Source of the DNA: Cryptomeria japonica
Taxonomy: Eukaryota; Streptophyta; Pinopsida; Cupressales; Cupressaceae
Direction: 5' to 3'
Assembly: GCF_030272615.1 (NCBI RefSeq)
Contig: NC_081414.1
Location: 309,999,164 to 310,063,163, forward strand
DNA length: 64,000 nucleotides
Made by a program: the position numbers and the translations under genes. The notes beneath the pieces were generated by a model that made no database searches, was not told where the DNA came from, and was given only the letters and a program-made list of their open reading frames with translations. This document shows, piece after piece, positions 22,450 through 33,030 of the stretch (positions are counted from its first letter, which is position 1; each line of letters opens with the position of its first letter).

Positions 22450-23900
22450 ACCTTGGAGAAGAAGGCCTATGACGCCCTTCTAGGAAGGGGTTGGCTGATT
22501 ATGGCGAAAGCAAACCACAACTAGAAGAAAAACACACTCTCCATCGAGAGTGAAGGTCGGAAATACGTGATCGACTTGAGGAATCAAGCCGTGAGCGAGG
22601 AATTGGCATCCTTCGATTCAGACTTAGATGACTTGCATAATTGGGAATGGGGCTCATAGAACGACTGGGAAAGGATGGAACTTGATGACGAGGGCATTCT
22701 GGAATTGGAGGGATGCTCAGAGGATGAAACAAGTTCCCTCGCTAGACTCTTCCATTGGCAGATGGAAGACTATGAAGTATTTCACCCCGATTGCCACATG
22801 TTGCAAATTTGCGAGATCGGGGAATCAAGTGCAAGTACGAAAGATGCAACTTTTCCTCTAGAGTATGGGGAGTACCGTGAAAGGGTAGCACGGGTGGATG
22901 ATACACCCACAAACCAGTTCGAACGAGACAAATTCATCAAGTATGAGGAGTCCAACGTGAAGAAAGTGAATTTGGGAAATGATGCTGATTCGAAGGTAAT
23001 TCTGGTCGGGGACGATTGGAACCCCGTGCTGAAAGCGGTGACATTTAAAATCTTCTTGGAGTACAAGGATGTGTTCGCGTGGACGTACAAGGACCTGAAA
23101 GGGATACCCCCGGAACTGTGCGTACATAGAATATCTCTCGTATCGGGTGCCCAACCCATATGAAGGAGGCCGTACATAATGAATAAGAACTATGCAGCAA
23201 AGGTAAATGAGGAAATTGAAAAGATGCTGGTGGCCGGAATCATCTTTAAGGTAGAAACTAGTGAATGGGTGTTGCCAATCGTCATCTCACTAAAGAAGGA
23301 GGAAAATCAGATTAGGATATGTGTGGACTTTTGATGCTTGAATGATGTGAGTATCAAGGATCTGTTCCCAATTCCGTTCACTGACAACATTTTGGAGGAG
23401 GTAGCAAGCCACGAGATTTACTCATTCCTGGACGGATTTTTTGGATACAATCAGATCAGCATTGCTGAAGAAGATAAACTAAAAACAACATATATAGTGG
23501 AGGATGGAGTATATGCATACAATCGCATGCCGTTTGGACTGTGTAATGCTCCGGCCACCTTCCAGCGGATTATATTGCACATCTCTGATGGGATGTCGGT
23601 CGAAAGCTTCAAGGCATTTTTGGATGATTGGTCTATTTACAGTAAGCAAGAAACTCATTTGAACGCACTTGGGGAGTGCATGGAGAGGTGTAGGTGGTCC
23701 CGGTTGGCCCTGAATCCCTAGAAGTGCCGATTCATGGTACCGCAAGGTAAGCTATTGGGGCACATTGTGTGCAAGGAAGGGTTGAAGACGGACCTCGACA
23801 AGGTAGGGGTAATTGTAAATATGGAGAGTCTGACGGATGTCACGAGGGTAAAATCCTTCCTGGGACATGTCGGCTATTACAAGATTTATTAAAAGTTTTG
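22450..23900 (+). pseudogene. Element B protease C-terminus and reverse transcriptase
   Basis: After the frameshift the frame continues with LLGRGWLIMAKANHN (retropepsin C-terminus) and ILELEGCSEDETSS. The RT linker is FKIFLEYKDVFAWTYKDLKGI. RT motifs follow in order: VNEEIEKMLVAGII, PIVISLKKEENQIRICVDF then a stop, FLDGFFGYNQI, RMPFGLCNAPATFQRI and the catalytic FLDDWSIYS at about 23617-23643. Next come LLGHIVCKEGLK and SFLGHVGYY. Stops lie at 23161, 23332 and 23719. A frameshift follows near 23885. The FLDDW form of the YxDD box occurs in non-chromovirus plant Ty3/gypsy RTs. Confidence 0.87.
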
Positions 23901-24600
23901 CACAGGTATCATGCCCTTTGGATAAGTTGACGAGAAAAGGTGAACCATTCGCATGGGGAGCAGAATAGGAGGAAGCATTCAAAGAATTGAAATCTCGATT
24001 GGTGAGTGCACCAATTCTGGCGTACCCAAATTGGGACAAGGAGTTCCATGTCTACGTGGACGCCTCCAACTTCGCCATCGGTGCCACTCTGGCACAAGTA
24101 GGTGTGTAGGGGTTGGACCACCCTATTTTTTTTGCTAGCCGTCTGCTCTCCAAGGTCGAATGAAACTATAGTACGACAGAGAGGGAGGTACTTGGGATGG
24201 TGTACGTAGTGCAGAAGTTCCGCTACTACCTCTTGGTGACACCATTCACCTTCTACATAGACCATCAAGCCTTGATGTACCTGGTGAACAAACCAATTAT
24301 CCAGGGATAGGTAAGCCAATGGTTGCTACTGCTCCAAGAATTCACCTTTACAATCATCGTACGCCCTGGGAAGAGTCATGTCATAGCAGACCAACTATCA
24401 AGAATCAAATCCGACAAGCCTGGGGAGGGAGTAAATGAGTATTTTCCCGATGCTCACTTGTTTCAAATAGCCGTACTACGTCCTTGGTATGAGAGCATTG
24501 GCGAGTACCTATCTACCTCTACGTTTCCACCGGACATGCCACCAAGGGAACGACGTAGGCTGGCACTGAAAAGTAAACCTTTCAACTGATAAATGGCCTG
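23900..24600 (+). pseudogene. Element B RNase H
   Basis: Carries the gypsy RNase H signature: YVDASNFAIGATLAQ (first Asp), STTEREVLGMVYVVQKFRYY (Glu), FYIDHQALMYLVNKP (Asp) and IVRPGKSHVIADQLSRI, which normally joins RNase H to integrase. Stops at about 24108, 24162 and 24310 and the preceding frameshift inactivate it. It degrades the RNA strand during cDNA synthesis. Confidence 0.85.
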
Positions 24601-25108
24601 CTGTACAAGTGGGACCAAACCAAATCTTACAAAGATGTGTGATGCAGGAAGAAATTCCAAGTGTACTGAAGGAAGCTCATGACGGATTGGCCGGAGGCCA
24701 TATGGGGCTTGATGCTACCGCACGTAAGGTTTTGCTGGCAAGACTGTGGTGGCCAACCTTGCACATTGATGTGTGCGAATGGGTGGTTGGATGTGACACA
24801 TGCCAACATACGGGGAAGCCTCTTAAACGGGACTTCATGCCCCTGTTCCCCTCCCAGCCGTAGGAATTGTTTGAAAGATGGGGATTGGATTTCGTAGGAC
24901 CTCTCAAGGTGAGCAATATGCATAGATGCCGGTACATTGTGGTAGCCATAGAGTACTCGACAAAGTGGCCCGAGGCTCGATCTCTGCTGGACAACACTGC
25001 CATAAGTACGACAAGGTTCCTGTACGAACAGATTGTGACCAGGTTCGGGATCCCAATTCAGATCACAAGTGATAGAGGGGTTCACTTTGTTAAGTGAGTC
25101 ATCTGGAC

Positions 25109-26178
25109 CAAGGATGAAAATATCGGCTAAAAATCGGCTAGATCGCGATTTATCGCGAGGCAAATAGCCGACCGATTTAATTGGCGTTAAAATCGCGCCC
25201 GATTTACCCTAAAAATCGCAAGGTTTTGCTAAAAATCGGCTAGATCACGATTTATTGCGAGGCAAATAGCCGACCGATTTAATCGGCGTTAAAATCGCGC
25301 CCGATTTTACCCTAAAAATCGCAAGGTTTTGGCAAAAAAAATCGAGATTGTTTTCGATAAAATCGGGATTAAAAAATTAAAAATTGTTTCATTCTGAAGC
25401 ATTTAAAATCGCCTTTTTAGGGCTCCAACTTTATTGATGGTTTCAGTTCTGAATCATTTAAAATACAGCAGCAGACGGACATTCCTAACCATTCGAAATA
25501 ATACGAGAGAGTTTTCTAAGCACTCTGCAACGATTCGCGTCAAGAGATTGAATTGAAACATTCACTCAACATAACTTGGAAACTATACATTAAGCAATAG
25601 TTTTTTATTATTAATTTATGAGACTTATATTGTTTCGAAATATACATTACTATACATTACTTTGAAACAATACATTACTTGGAAACTATACATTACTTTG
25701 GAACAATACATAGAGCGATAGTTTATTATTATTATTAATTTATGATTATTAGAATTAAATTTTATTATTTTAATATTTAATACAATTATATTTAAAGTTA
25801 AATACTTCTAATTTATTAGTCTAATATTATTTCTCTAAAAAATTAATGTAAATTTTGATATTTTTAATCAATAAATATAATATCATATATATTTAAATTT
25901 TAATATAATTTAATTTATAAATTATATACTCAATTTTATTATGGAATATTTTATGTATGTGGTATTAAATTAATATTTTATTTTTATACTAATTTTATAT
26001 GTTTTTATTTGAACAAATTTAAATCTATTTATTAATTTTAAACTATTTTGATTATTTTGTGAATATAATATTAATATTTTCAAATGTTTGATAATTTTGC
26101 CGATTTTTTCCCGATTCTCGATTTTTTTAAAAATTTCGGCCAAAAGATTTATTGCCGATTAAGATATTTACATCTTTG
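25109..26178. mobile_element. hAT-type MITE inside the B integrase
   Basis: The ends are imperfect inverted repeats (CAAGGATGAAAATATC against CAAAGATGTAAATATC, 14 of 16) fitting the hAT YARNG end consensus. The 8-bp flanks ATCTGGAC (25101-25108) and ATCTCGAC (26179-26186) match at 7 of 8. The integrase reading frame is interrupted exactly here. It has no coding capacity and is about 1070 bp. The first 220 bp hold a 102-bp tandem duplication rich in AAATCGG words; the rest is AT-rich. Confidence 0.82.
25129..25332. repeat. 102-bp tandem duplication with AAATCGG words
   Basis: Two copies starting aaaaatcggctagatc at 25129 and 25231 differ at few positions. AAATCGG and CCGATTT words recur again near the far end (26095-26160), as expected of subterminal transposase-binding repeats. 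Confidence 0.8.
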
Positions 26179-26934
26179 ATCTCGACAATGACGACGGAGT
26201 TTAAAATCTTTCACAACATTTCAAACCCGTACTACCCCTGAGCAAATGGCCAGGCGGAAGCCACAAATAAAGTGTTGGTGTCTATCATTTATAAATCTTG
26301 TGGAGTGCAATGGGAAGATTGGGAGGAACGTCTGCCAGCGGTACTATGTGCATACCGTACCACGTACAAGGTGACCACAGGCCATACACCGTTCCAGCTC
26401 ATGTACGGCCAAGAGGCGGTGGTACTAGCAAAGTACACCATACCAAGCCTACGGATTGTTGTTGATAACCAATTGGGAGATGAGGAGAGTTGGCATGCTC
26501 GACTTACGAACCTCACCAAGCTAGATGAACATTGGATGATGGCACAATGGGCTACGAAAGTGGCCCGACGCTTGTGGAAGTACTGGCACGACAAACATAT
26601 CTAGCGGACAAACTTCCATCCCGACCAATTGGTTCTCAAATATAACAGCCGCAACGAACTTCGTCTTGGGAAGTTCAAAGTTTGTTGGCTGGGGCCCTAT
26701 AAGATCAGGGAAGTGGGGAAGAATGAAGCAGTGAGACTGTCTACCCTGGATGATAACCCAATTTGCGACCCTGTCAACGGCTTGAAGTTGAAATTGTATC
26801 GAGAGCGTGATGAACCGGTCCTATCAATCAACATGTTGGGATATGCCACAAAAGGAGACTGGACTATTGGAAGAAGCAAAGAAATAAAGGACGCCGCGGT
26901 CGCTGCAGAACCTTATAGACATGATGAAGATTGA

Positions 26935-28799
26935 ACTAAGTCGCTTACGTTCATAGAAGAGCGACTTGTACCGAAGCAAGTTGAAGGCATTGCGGGCCTA
27001 GAATTCACAAGCACCTAACAAACGCCTATTTTGGTGATCCAGCAACATGGATAAGGATCACGAGACACTGGAGAAAGAGGGCCCCATATGAAGGACTCCA
27101 CGAAGGCTATATTGCATATGACATTGACGAAGAAGCGGAGGCCAAATGGTAGGCGGAACTTGCCGAAAAGGGAGAGGAGCCAGTGGACTTGGAGGAGGAG
27201 GTAAACTTGGAGTACGGTGCAACCTTGGGACCGTGCCTAAAAATGGTACTAAAAGCCAAAGATCTGTTTGTGATAGCGCTACAACTTGGGGAGCTGGAAG
27301 CCGGCCCCAATGCACTCTATCGGGTGATCCCCAACCCCGCGGGCCCACCGTAGGTGGATGGTGAAAAAGTAACATGGTACCAGCAGTATGGAGGTTGGTA
27401 CATAGATGGAAGATATAATGGGGTGGGATCGGCACCATTGGTAGATAAAATATGGGACCTCGAATATGTGGGCACGTGTTGTCTCGAGGAATGTTATAGG
27501 AGACTACCACACGTGTGTGCATGGCTCCATGACTCGGAGATTAAAGTCTGACCTCAGGAGGATCTGACTAGGGTAAAGAGGAAAATGAAGGATTCTGATG
27601 ACAAAACTGATACTAAAGGACCAGCAAAAAGACGAAGAAAGAAGTAGACAATTGGGTAAAACCAAGTAGAAGAGCCAAACATTTAGCAAGAAAAGCCAAA
27701 TTATGCAAGCTAAGGATGACAGTAAAGGCACCAGAAAAAGAGGTAGGCCCCGCAAGGGTACAGAAAAGCAAAAAAACAAGCAGTAGGGGGATCCGGTACC
27801 ATGGCCACTTAAAGGTATGAGGATTGGAATTTAAACATATTTGTCAAGATAAAAAATTAAAAAGGTATTTTAAAAGGGGAATGCTAAAAATAGAAAAAGT
27901 AGGGCATGACTTGAAAATTAAAAAGAAGGGGTTATGAAAAATTCAAAAATTTAAACAAAGGACAATTATTATAAAGTTACAAAAAGAAAAGGTGTATATA
28001 GTGGGAAAAAGATTATTCTATAAAAACTTGACAAAGTATGCCCTAACCCTAAAAATCAAAAAGTTGTATAAGAATCTCTACCCAGCCATTCCAAGCACAC
28101 TGCATAGGAAAGAAGCAGGAGGAATTGGGAGGCAAGACGATTTTGGGTAGGCAACTTTGTACAGATCCGTATGACCTGAATCAGCATGAGGGGAGCAACC
28201 GTACGGATTCCATACGGAAGAAACAACAGTGGAAGAATACTTGTACAACGATTTCCGGACGGACTTTGGCACACGGGGAAATTCGTACAGATTCTGTAAA
28301 ACCTGCGTTGTAGAGGGAGAAAATCAAGACTTGTACGGTGATTGTACGGGGAGGATAGAGGAGGAGAATTGCATGCGGAAAAAACAAACACTTCCGTATA
28401 GCCACTACCAAAGACGGAAATCCGTACGACAGTGCAAGAGACAGAGATCGAGAGAATTCGTACGGTTGCCGTACGAACATCATAGAGGAAGGACATAGTT
28501 TGATCTTAAGAAATTTGTACAGATTTTGTACGTAGATAGCTGAAGTCCGTACGTCCATCCAGATCATACGCGAGGAGGTAAGGAGACACGTTGAAAAGAT
28601 TCGTACAGAACTGGGTGAAATCCATATGTGGTTGGCTAAAGAAGGAAGACCATACACTGGAAATCTGTACATGCAACATCCATATGGTTGGAGACAAGAA
28701 AAATTTTCGTACGCCAAAAACAGTTGGCAGGATTCAGTTGGTTGCGGAAATAGTTGAACTAACGGCTTTGATAGTGACAGGGTAGATTCAGCAGGAGGA
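26935..28799 (+). other. Element B spacer between pol and accessory ORF
   Basis: About 1.9 kb without a convincing gene. 26970-27550 has coding-like stretches (for example DIDEEAEAKW) with stops. 28140-28720 is crowded with CGTACGG/CCGTAC words on both strands, a feature also seen in the spacers of A and F. 27830-28020 is A-rich. Confidence 0.55.
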
Positions 28800-31190
28800 T
28801 TGAACAAGGAATTGCAACTTATACAAATTGATCTAGATATGCCGCAAATGAGTTTTGGAAACCCCAGCGACAAAGGCACAATCATTTTCGTAGGGAACAT
28901 GGCCACACCAGGAAGCAGCAAAGGGGAGAAGGTGAGGGCGCGTGTGCAAAGAGATGAGCCCGTGACTATGCAATCTTTGACATGGGAGGGGTTGAATGGC
29001 AACAACTGTAGGACATGGTGGGAGGAGATGAACGACACCAATATTATTAAAATGAATTTGAAGAGGCCAGGGGTCAACCACATTCTGACCATGCCAATCT
29101 TCAACATTAAGGAATTTCAACCTGTATTGAAGGGAATGGTGGCAAGATATGATCGGTATACACACAGGTCTATGGTATAGTATGGGGGATGCCATCTGAC
29201 CATTTCTTATTCCGCCCTTGAGTTTCCCAAAAAATTTGGGATTCCCAACCAGGGCAGCCCTGTCATTAAAAGGAAGATGACATTAGAACAAAAGTAGCAA
29301 TTGGTTCGACTGGTTTGCCAAAGGGACTTGACACAAGGAGAATGGGACAGTATATGGAAATTTGGCAGTAGCCACGGTGTGAAGCGGACATTTTTGGCGA
29401 ATGCGGAGTGGCGATGTATCATGGACATCATCAAATGTAGACTGACAGGAGCTAGTCGGGGGTCAAACATCGCCGTGTGGATGTATGTGATGAACGGGTT
29501 GTAGAAATGTCATGCTCTTCAATTGGGCGTCATTCCTTTCTAAGCACATCCGCGAATGCCTAGGGTTGTAGCACAAGGTTTTTTATATGTCGCATCATGC
29601 CATTGCCGTGTTTCTGGATGCTGTTCGTACAGGAGTACAACCTGAGAAGAGGGGTGACTTGCAACCATTAGCCAGACTAGAGCCATACAAACCCCCCATC
29701 TTTTTCTGGACACATCTGGACATCATGATAGTCGACGGGGAACCACAGAGGAAGAGGTAACGACAATATGTGGGGCAATCCCCCAGTACAGGTACCGGGG
29801 ATAGTGAAGAAGATGTCGCGGATGCATCCTCGTCAAATGATGAGAGTGGAGATGACACTTTTCACTTGGCTCTAGCCCTCAGTCGATTGCCAGTCGAGGT
29901 TGGAATGGAGGGTGGTGATAACCCATTGGCTGAGGAGGTGACAGAGGGGGTAGGAGATAGTAGCATGGTTGTGGAAGTGATGGTGGCCGAGAACCCTTTG
30001 GATAGATCATATGTGGTTGAGCAGACGACGAATGTATCAGCCTAGGTGATTGATGTAGTGGACATGTAGGCATCACCGCCACCACCACCTAGGGTGACCT
30101 CTGGGTAGGAGGAGGTCGTTCCACAGTTGAGTCCCACCCGTGCTGATGACCACCAGGAGCAGACCATCGACTCTTGGCTGTTGGAGACCCTTGGGGTATG
30201 GGTGGAGAAATTGCCAGAACTACCGTTGTCACCTGGCAGGGATGGAGGACTTGCTACCAGCCATCTGCAGATGGGTGGTGTGGAATCTAATGGAGGGAGG
30301 GATCTCCAAACTCATAGGACTACTGGAGAGCTTACATTGCACAGGGAAGTTCAGGAAGGGCGGGGGGAATCTTCCTCTCCTCACACAGAAGAATTGATAC
30401 TTTGGCTGGAGAAGCCCGACCCTGTAGACCCATTTGGCACCTTGTAGCGATGTGCGTACCAGTTGGAGGGAATGGCGAAGTTCCTGAGTGATGTCGGCCA
30501 TGTTGTGAAGGGTGCGGAAGTTGGACAAGATCTGAGGATAGCTTAGGTGGCCAAGCACCTTTTGTCCTTTGTCAAGGAGGACTATGAGGGGGGATTCTTT
30601 TGATGCTTCACGACCAAAGGATGGCCGAAGTTAGAGACCCCGAAGATGACGGATGCCTGGATGAGGAACATGATTGTGACAAAAGAGACTGGGATTTATG
30701 GTTCCATGCGTGGAATGGAGACGGCCTTCGAGGACCTAGTCTTGAAGTATCGAAGGACGACAGTGGTAAGGATGGAAGCCATGAAGGCCCAGTGGGATCA
30801 GGCAGTGCGGGAAGCAGAGGGTGTCAAGAAAACATTGGCCCACCACATTCAACAGAGTCAGTCACTGTTGGCTCAGGAGCACTCCCGGATTACCGTGTTG
30901 GAGGAGACAATTGCTAGGCATGTGCAGGAGTTGGAAGCGAGTGGCAAGGCCAGGGATGAGCTGACAGCGAAGGTGGAAGGCTTGGAGGTTAGACTGGCCG
31001 AGAAGGAGCAGCAGTTGTAGAAGCAGGGACAAGAGCTGTAGAAAGTCCGCAACAAAATTGTTGAGGTTGCTCATATGGTTAAGTTGGTAGGAGAGCGAGA
31101 ATTGGCAACTACATAACAACTCCAGCGAGCTGGCACATCTCAATCATTTGTACTTCTAGGGACGCCCTCTCATCCCTCTTCACATTAGTT
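28800..31190 (+). pseudogene. Element B 3' accessory ORF with coiled-coil end
   Basis: A sense-strand frame after pol, broken by stops (29178, 29296, 29502) and one frameshift before 29770. The N-terminal block holds SLTWEGLNGNNCRTWWEEM, HILTMPIFNIKEFQPVL, VARYDRYTHRS and DIIKCRLTGASRGSNIAVW. The middle is acidic and proline-rich. The end (30640-31130) is a strong coiled-coil candidate (RITVLEETIARHVQELEAS, VEGLEVRLAEKEQQL). Plant Tat, Athila and Ogre relatives often carry a third ORF here, sometimes called env-like. I see no signal peptide or membrane segment, so I make no envelope claim. A and F keep only the coiled-coil end. Confidence 0.6.
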
Positions 31191-31220
31191 TCAGTTGCTT
31201 CCATCGGCTTTCATTTATTT

Positions 31221-31237
31221 GTCGTCTGGAAGACGAC
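31221..31237 (+). other. Hairpin beside the PPT of element B
   Basis: GTCGTCTGGAAGACGAC is a 7-bp stem with a 3-base loop, followed by the tttttt-ggggggg polypurine region before the LTR. Equivalent hairpins stand at the same place in A and F. Confidence 0.75.
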
Positions 31238-31257
31238 TTCTTTTTTGGGGGGGCTGA

Positions 31258-31577
31258 TGTTAGGTCGTAATTAGGAATAAAACTTTTAAGTTATTGTTAT
31301 GTCATTTTGTTATGTTTTGGAGTCGGCCTTGTAGATTCTTGTGTCAGTTACGACGGTTGGTACCTTGGCCAACCACCAGATAGTATATATTGCCATGTAA
31401 GGGAACCCCGACAATAATGTTGAGGTTTTGAACTATTTTGGAATGCACTAAAAGAACATCTTTCCGCCATCTGATTGTTATTTCCATGATCTGTAGAAAA
31501 TTGAACTGTTATCATATTTTATGTGCTTATTTCTTGTTTATTTTGGAGCTTGAATAACTCACGGTAGGGAGTAAACG
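31258..31577 (+). repeat. Element B 3' LTR
   Basis: 320 bp, TGTTAGGTCG to GTAAACG (terminal CA mutated to CG), then AAAAA. Preceded by a ttttttgggggggctga polypurine tract. Confidence 0.92.
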
Positions 31578-31582
31578 AAAAA

Positions 31583-32158
31583 TATGTGTAATGGCCCTGT
31601 CCTCACCAAAGAGCCCCTGCAACACCAATTGAATCTGTTGAATCAATTCAATCACCTCATCACTCGCCACAGGACTATAAGTCTCATGAGGAAGCAAGTC
31701 AAGTAACTGACCATACTTGCTCCCAACCTCTGCACTACCCACCAAGTAGGTATGTCCCCACAAACTCTTGTGCCACTGAATAGCTGATGTAGACCATGCC
31801 AAATCTGAAAGTGTATTGAAAATTAAAATTTGACAGCCACTAACCCATGCAAAATCAAGGAAAATTGAGTCACCAATCAACAAATAGATAGCTTGCTCAT
31901 ACTCCATCTCTATGTCTTCTTTAGTTGGAAGAAAGAGTGATCGAAGATATGCTTCTCTTTGTTGTATTGCTTGATCTATATGATTGCAACACTCCTTGAC
32001 CTTTTGTAACTGTTGCCTTGTTTGGGCAGCTAGCAACTTAGCTTGCCTAGTTTTCCTTAACCACTCGTCACACAAAATTTGAGTCCTCTTTACATCATCT
32101 ATGTTATGATGCACAAAATCAGACCTTTCCTTGATGAATCATCAACCAATGACTCATG
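31583..32158 (-). pseudogene. Element C ORF, downstream part
   Basis: The minus-strand frame from about 32112 to 31583 lies between the insertion sites of A and B. It reads HHNIDDVKRTQILCDEWLR, KLLAAQTRQQLQKVKECC, LFLPTKEDIEMEYEQA and LVLQGLFGEDRAITHIF. The first half is likely helical or coiled. A one-base frame difference separates it from the upstream part at 38207-39487. The protein is unlike gag capsid, protease or polymerase. I do not recognise its family. It seems to be the C-terminal domain of a chimeric zinc-knuckle protein. Confidence 0.65.
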
Positions 32159-32163
32159 TTCAT

Positions 32164-32481
32164 TGTTGCCGGGAATAATCATTATGTTATGTTGTTGTAT
32201 TATGTTTATGTTGTCGTCGGTAATAATGAGTTACGGCGGTCAGTTAGTTAGCCGACAGGTAGGTAGTTGGAGTCGCGACGGTTGTGTCGCACCCCTTCGG
32301 GTATTATATATTGTGTACCCTTTCTTCAAAAGGAGCATGTTAGTCGTGTCAAATGTAATGTTATAAGCACTTATTGTACATGGACTGTGGAATTAATACA
32401 GAGGCTGGTTATTTAATATATTTCCATTATGTTCTGTGCATTTACGTTCTGCATTTAACCGTTTACCCGAGAGGGCAAACA
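32164..32481 (+). repeat. Element A 5' LTR
   Basis: 318 bp, TGTTGCCGGG to GAGGGCAAACA. It has a 14-base gacggttgtgtcgc stretch missing from the 3' copy. Confidence 0.95.
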
Positions 32482-32483
32482 TT

Positions 32484-32496
32484 TGGCGCCGCTGCC
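32484..32496 (+). other. Primer-binding site of element A
   Basis: TGGCGCCGCTGCC, a tRNA-Asp-type PBS, three bases after the LTR. Confidence 0.82.
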
Positions 32497-32540
32497 TAGA
32501 TGAACTCGGGAACGAAAGACACAGATGGCGCACAGACACA

Positions 32541-32909
32541 ATGGGCCTACCCGTTGGTGAAGTAAACTCGGAGGCCGACAACGCGCGGACAGAACTTTAT
32601 ACAGGAGAAGACACGGCAACGCGAGAATTTTCAATTTTGCTCCAGGTAGCCATTCAGACATACGTTCGACGAGAAGCGGCGGAGGCAGAAATCCCACCAA
32701 GTGCCGTGTGGACAGCGCTGGAGGTTAGCCCGGATGTAAACTGGTTGATGAACCACCTCCCCCGGTTGCTTGCACAAGCATCGTTGGCACAACAGGCCCG
32801 CCTGGAGGAGATTGCCCAGGAAGAGCGACGACAACAAATCTTGCAACGCTACGAAGAGAACAGCCGACGGGAAACAGAACGAGATGGCGCCAGGCCAGGA
32901 GGAAATTGA
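32541..32909 (+). CDS. Element A pre-gag ORF (122 aa)
   Basis: An intact ORF starting MGLPVGEVNSEADNARTEL and ending ERDGARPGGN, located 45 bases after the PBS and 121 bases before gag. It has the same length (122 codons) and clear similarity to the ORF at 55940-56308 in F, and weaker similarity to 19611-20000 in B. The C-terminal half is helical and charged (LARLEEIAQEERRQQILQ-like). There is no signal peptide, membrane segment or zinc motif. Retention in three elements suggests a role in the retroelement cycle; which one is unknown. It could instead be a translated leader affecting gag expression. Confidence 0.72.
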   Translation: MGLPVGEVNSEADNARTELYTGEDTATREFSILLQVAIQTYVRREAAEAEIPPSAVWTALEVSPDVNWLMNHLPRLLAQASLAQQARLEEIAQEERRQQILQRYEENSRRETERDGARPGGN

Positions 32910-33030
32910 ACCTTGTAATAATCCCGACACACTGCTGATATAAATTGTGGCCGAAAGGCAAAATAAAAATAAAAATAATAAAAGTTTTTTTGTGTACATG
33001 GCGTGTGTTTGCTGTGTATGGAAGTGACTT

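Larger units (their letters stand above)
24600..26934 (+). pseudogene. Element B integrase, split by a hAT MITE
   Basis: The zinc-binding N-terminus includes GGHMGLDATARKVLLARLWW and CDTCQHTGKP. The catalytic core starts WGLDFVGPLKVSN (first Asp) and continues to ITSDRGVHFV (second Asp). It is cut at 25108 by the MITE and resumes at 26187 with TMTTEFKIFHNISNPYYP, a stop, then ANGQAEATNKVL containing the third acidic residue. The C-terminal part has LMYGQEAVVLAKYTIPSLR, GKFKVCWLGPYKIRE (GPY/F module) and VNGLKLKLYRERDEP. No chromodomain follows. Stops and the 1-kb insertion abolish function. These same C-terminal blocks survive as scars in elements A and F. Confidence 0.85.
19235..31577 (+). 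mobile_element. Element B: decayed full-length Ty3/gypsy retrotransposon
   Basis: A 12.3-kb element inserted into C with LTRs 19235-19549 and 31258-31577 and an AAAAA duplication (19230-19234 and 31578-31582; the last LTR base is mutated, CA to CG). Order: PBS, short pre-gag ORF, gag, protease, RT, RNase H, integrase, a 1.9-kb spacer, an accessory ORF with a coiled coil, a hairpin, PPT. The PBS type, non-chromodomain integrase and extra ORFs suggest the Tat/Athila/Ogre side of plant Ty3/gypsy, which is inference. More than a dozen stops and several frameshifts make it inactive. A hAT MITE (25109-26178) sits in the integrase. The LTRs are visibly more diverged than those of A or E. Confidence 0.93.

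Noticed and set aside
28181-29107. 308-codon minus-strand open frame in the B spacer
   Set aside because: It runs antisense to the start of the accessory ORF and the CGTACGG-rich spacer; there is no counterpart in A or F and no recognisable domain.
30229-30558. Antisense frames over the B accessory ORF and similar antisense frames over gag in A, B and F
   Set aside because: Shadows of sense coding; no conserved motifs and no conservation of start or stop between copies.
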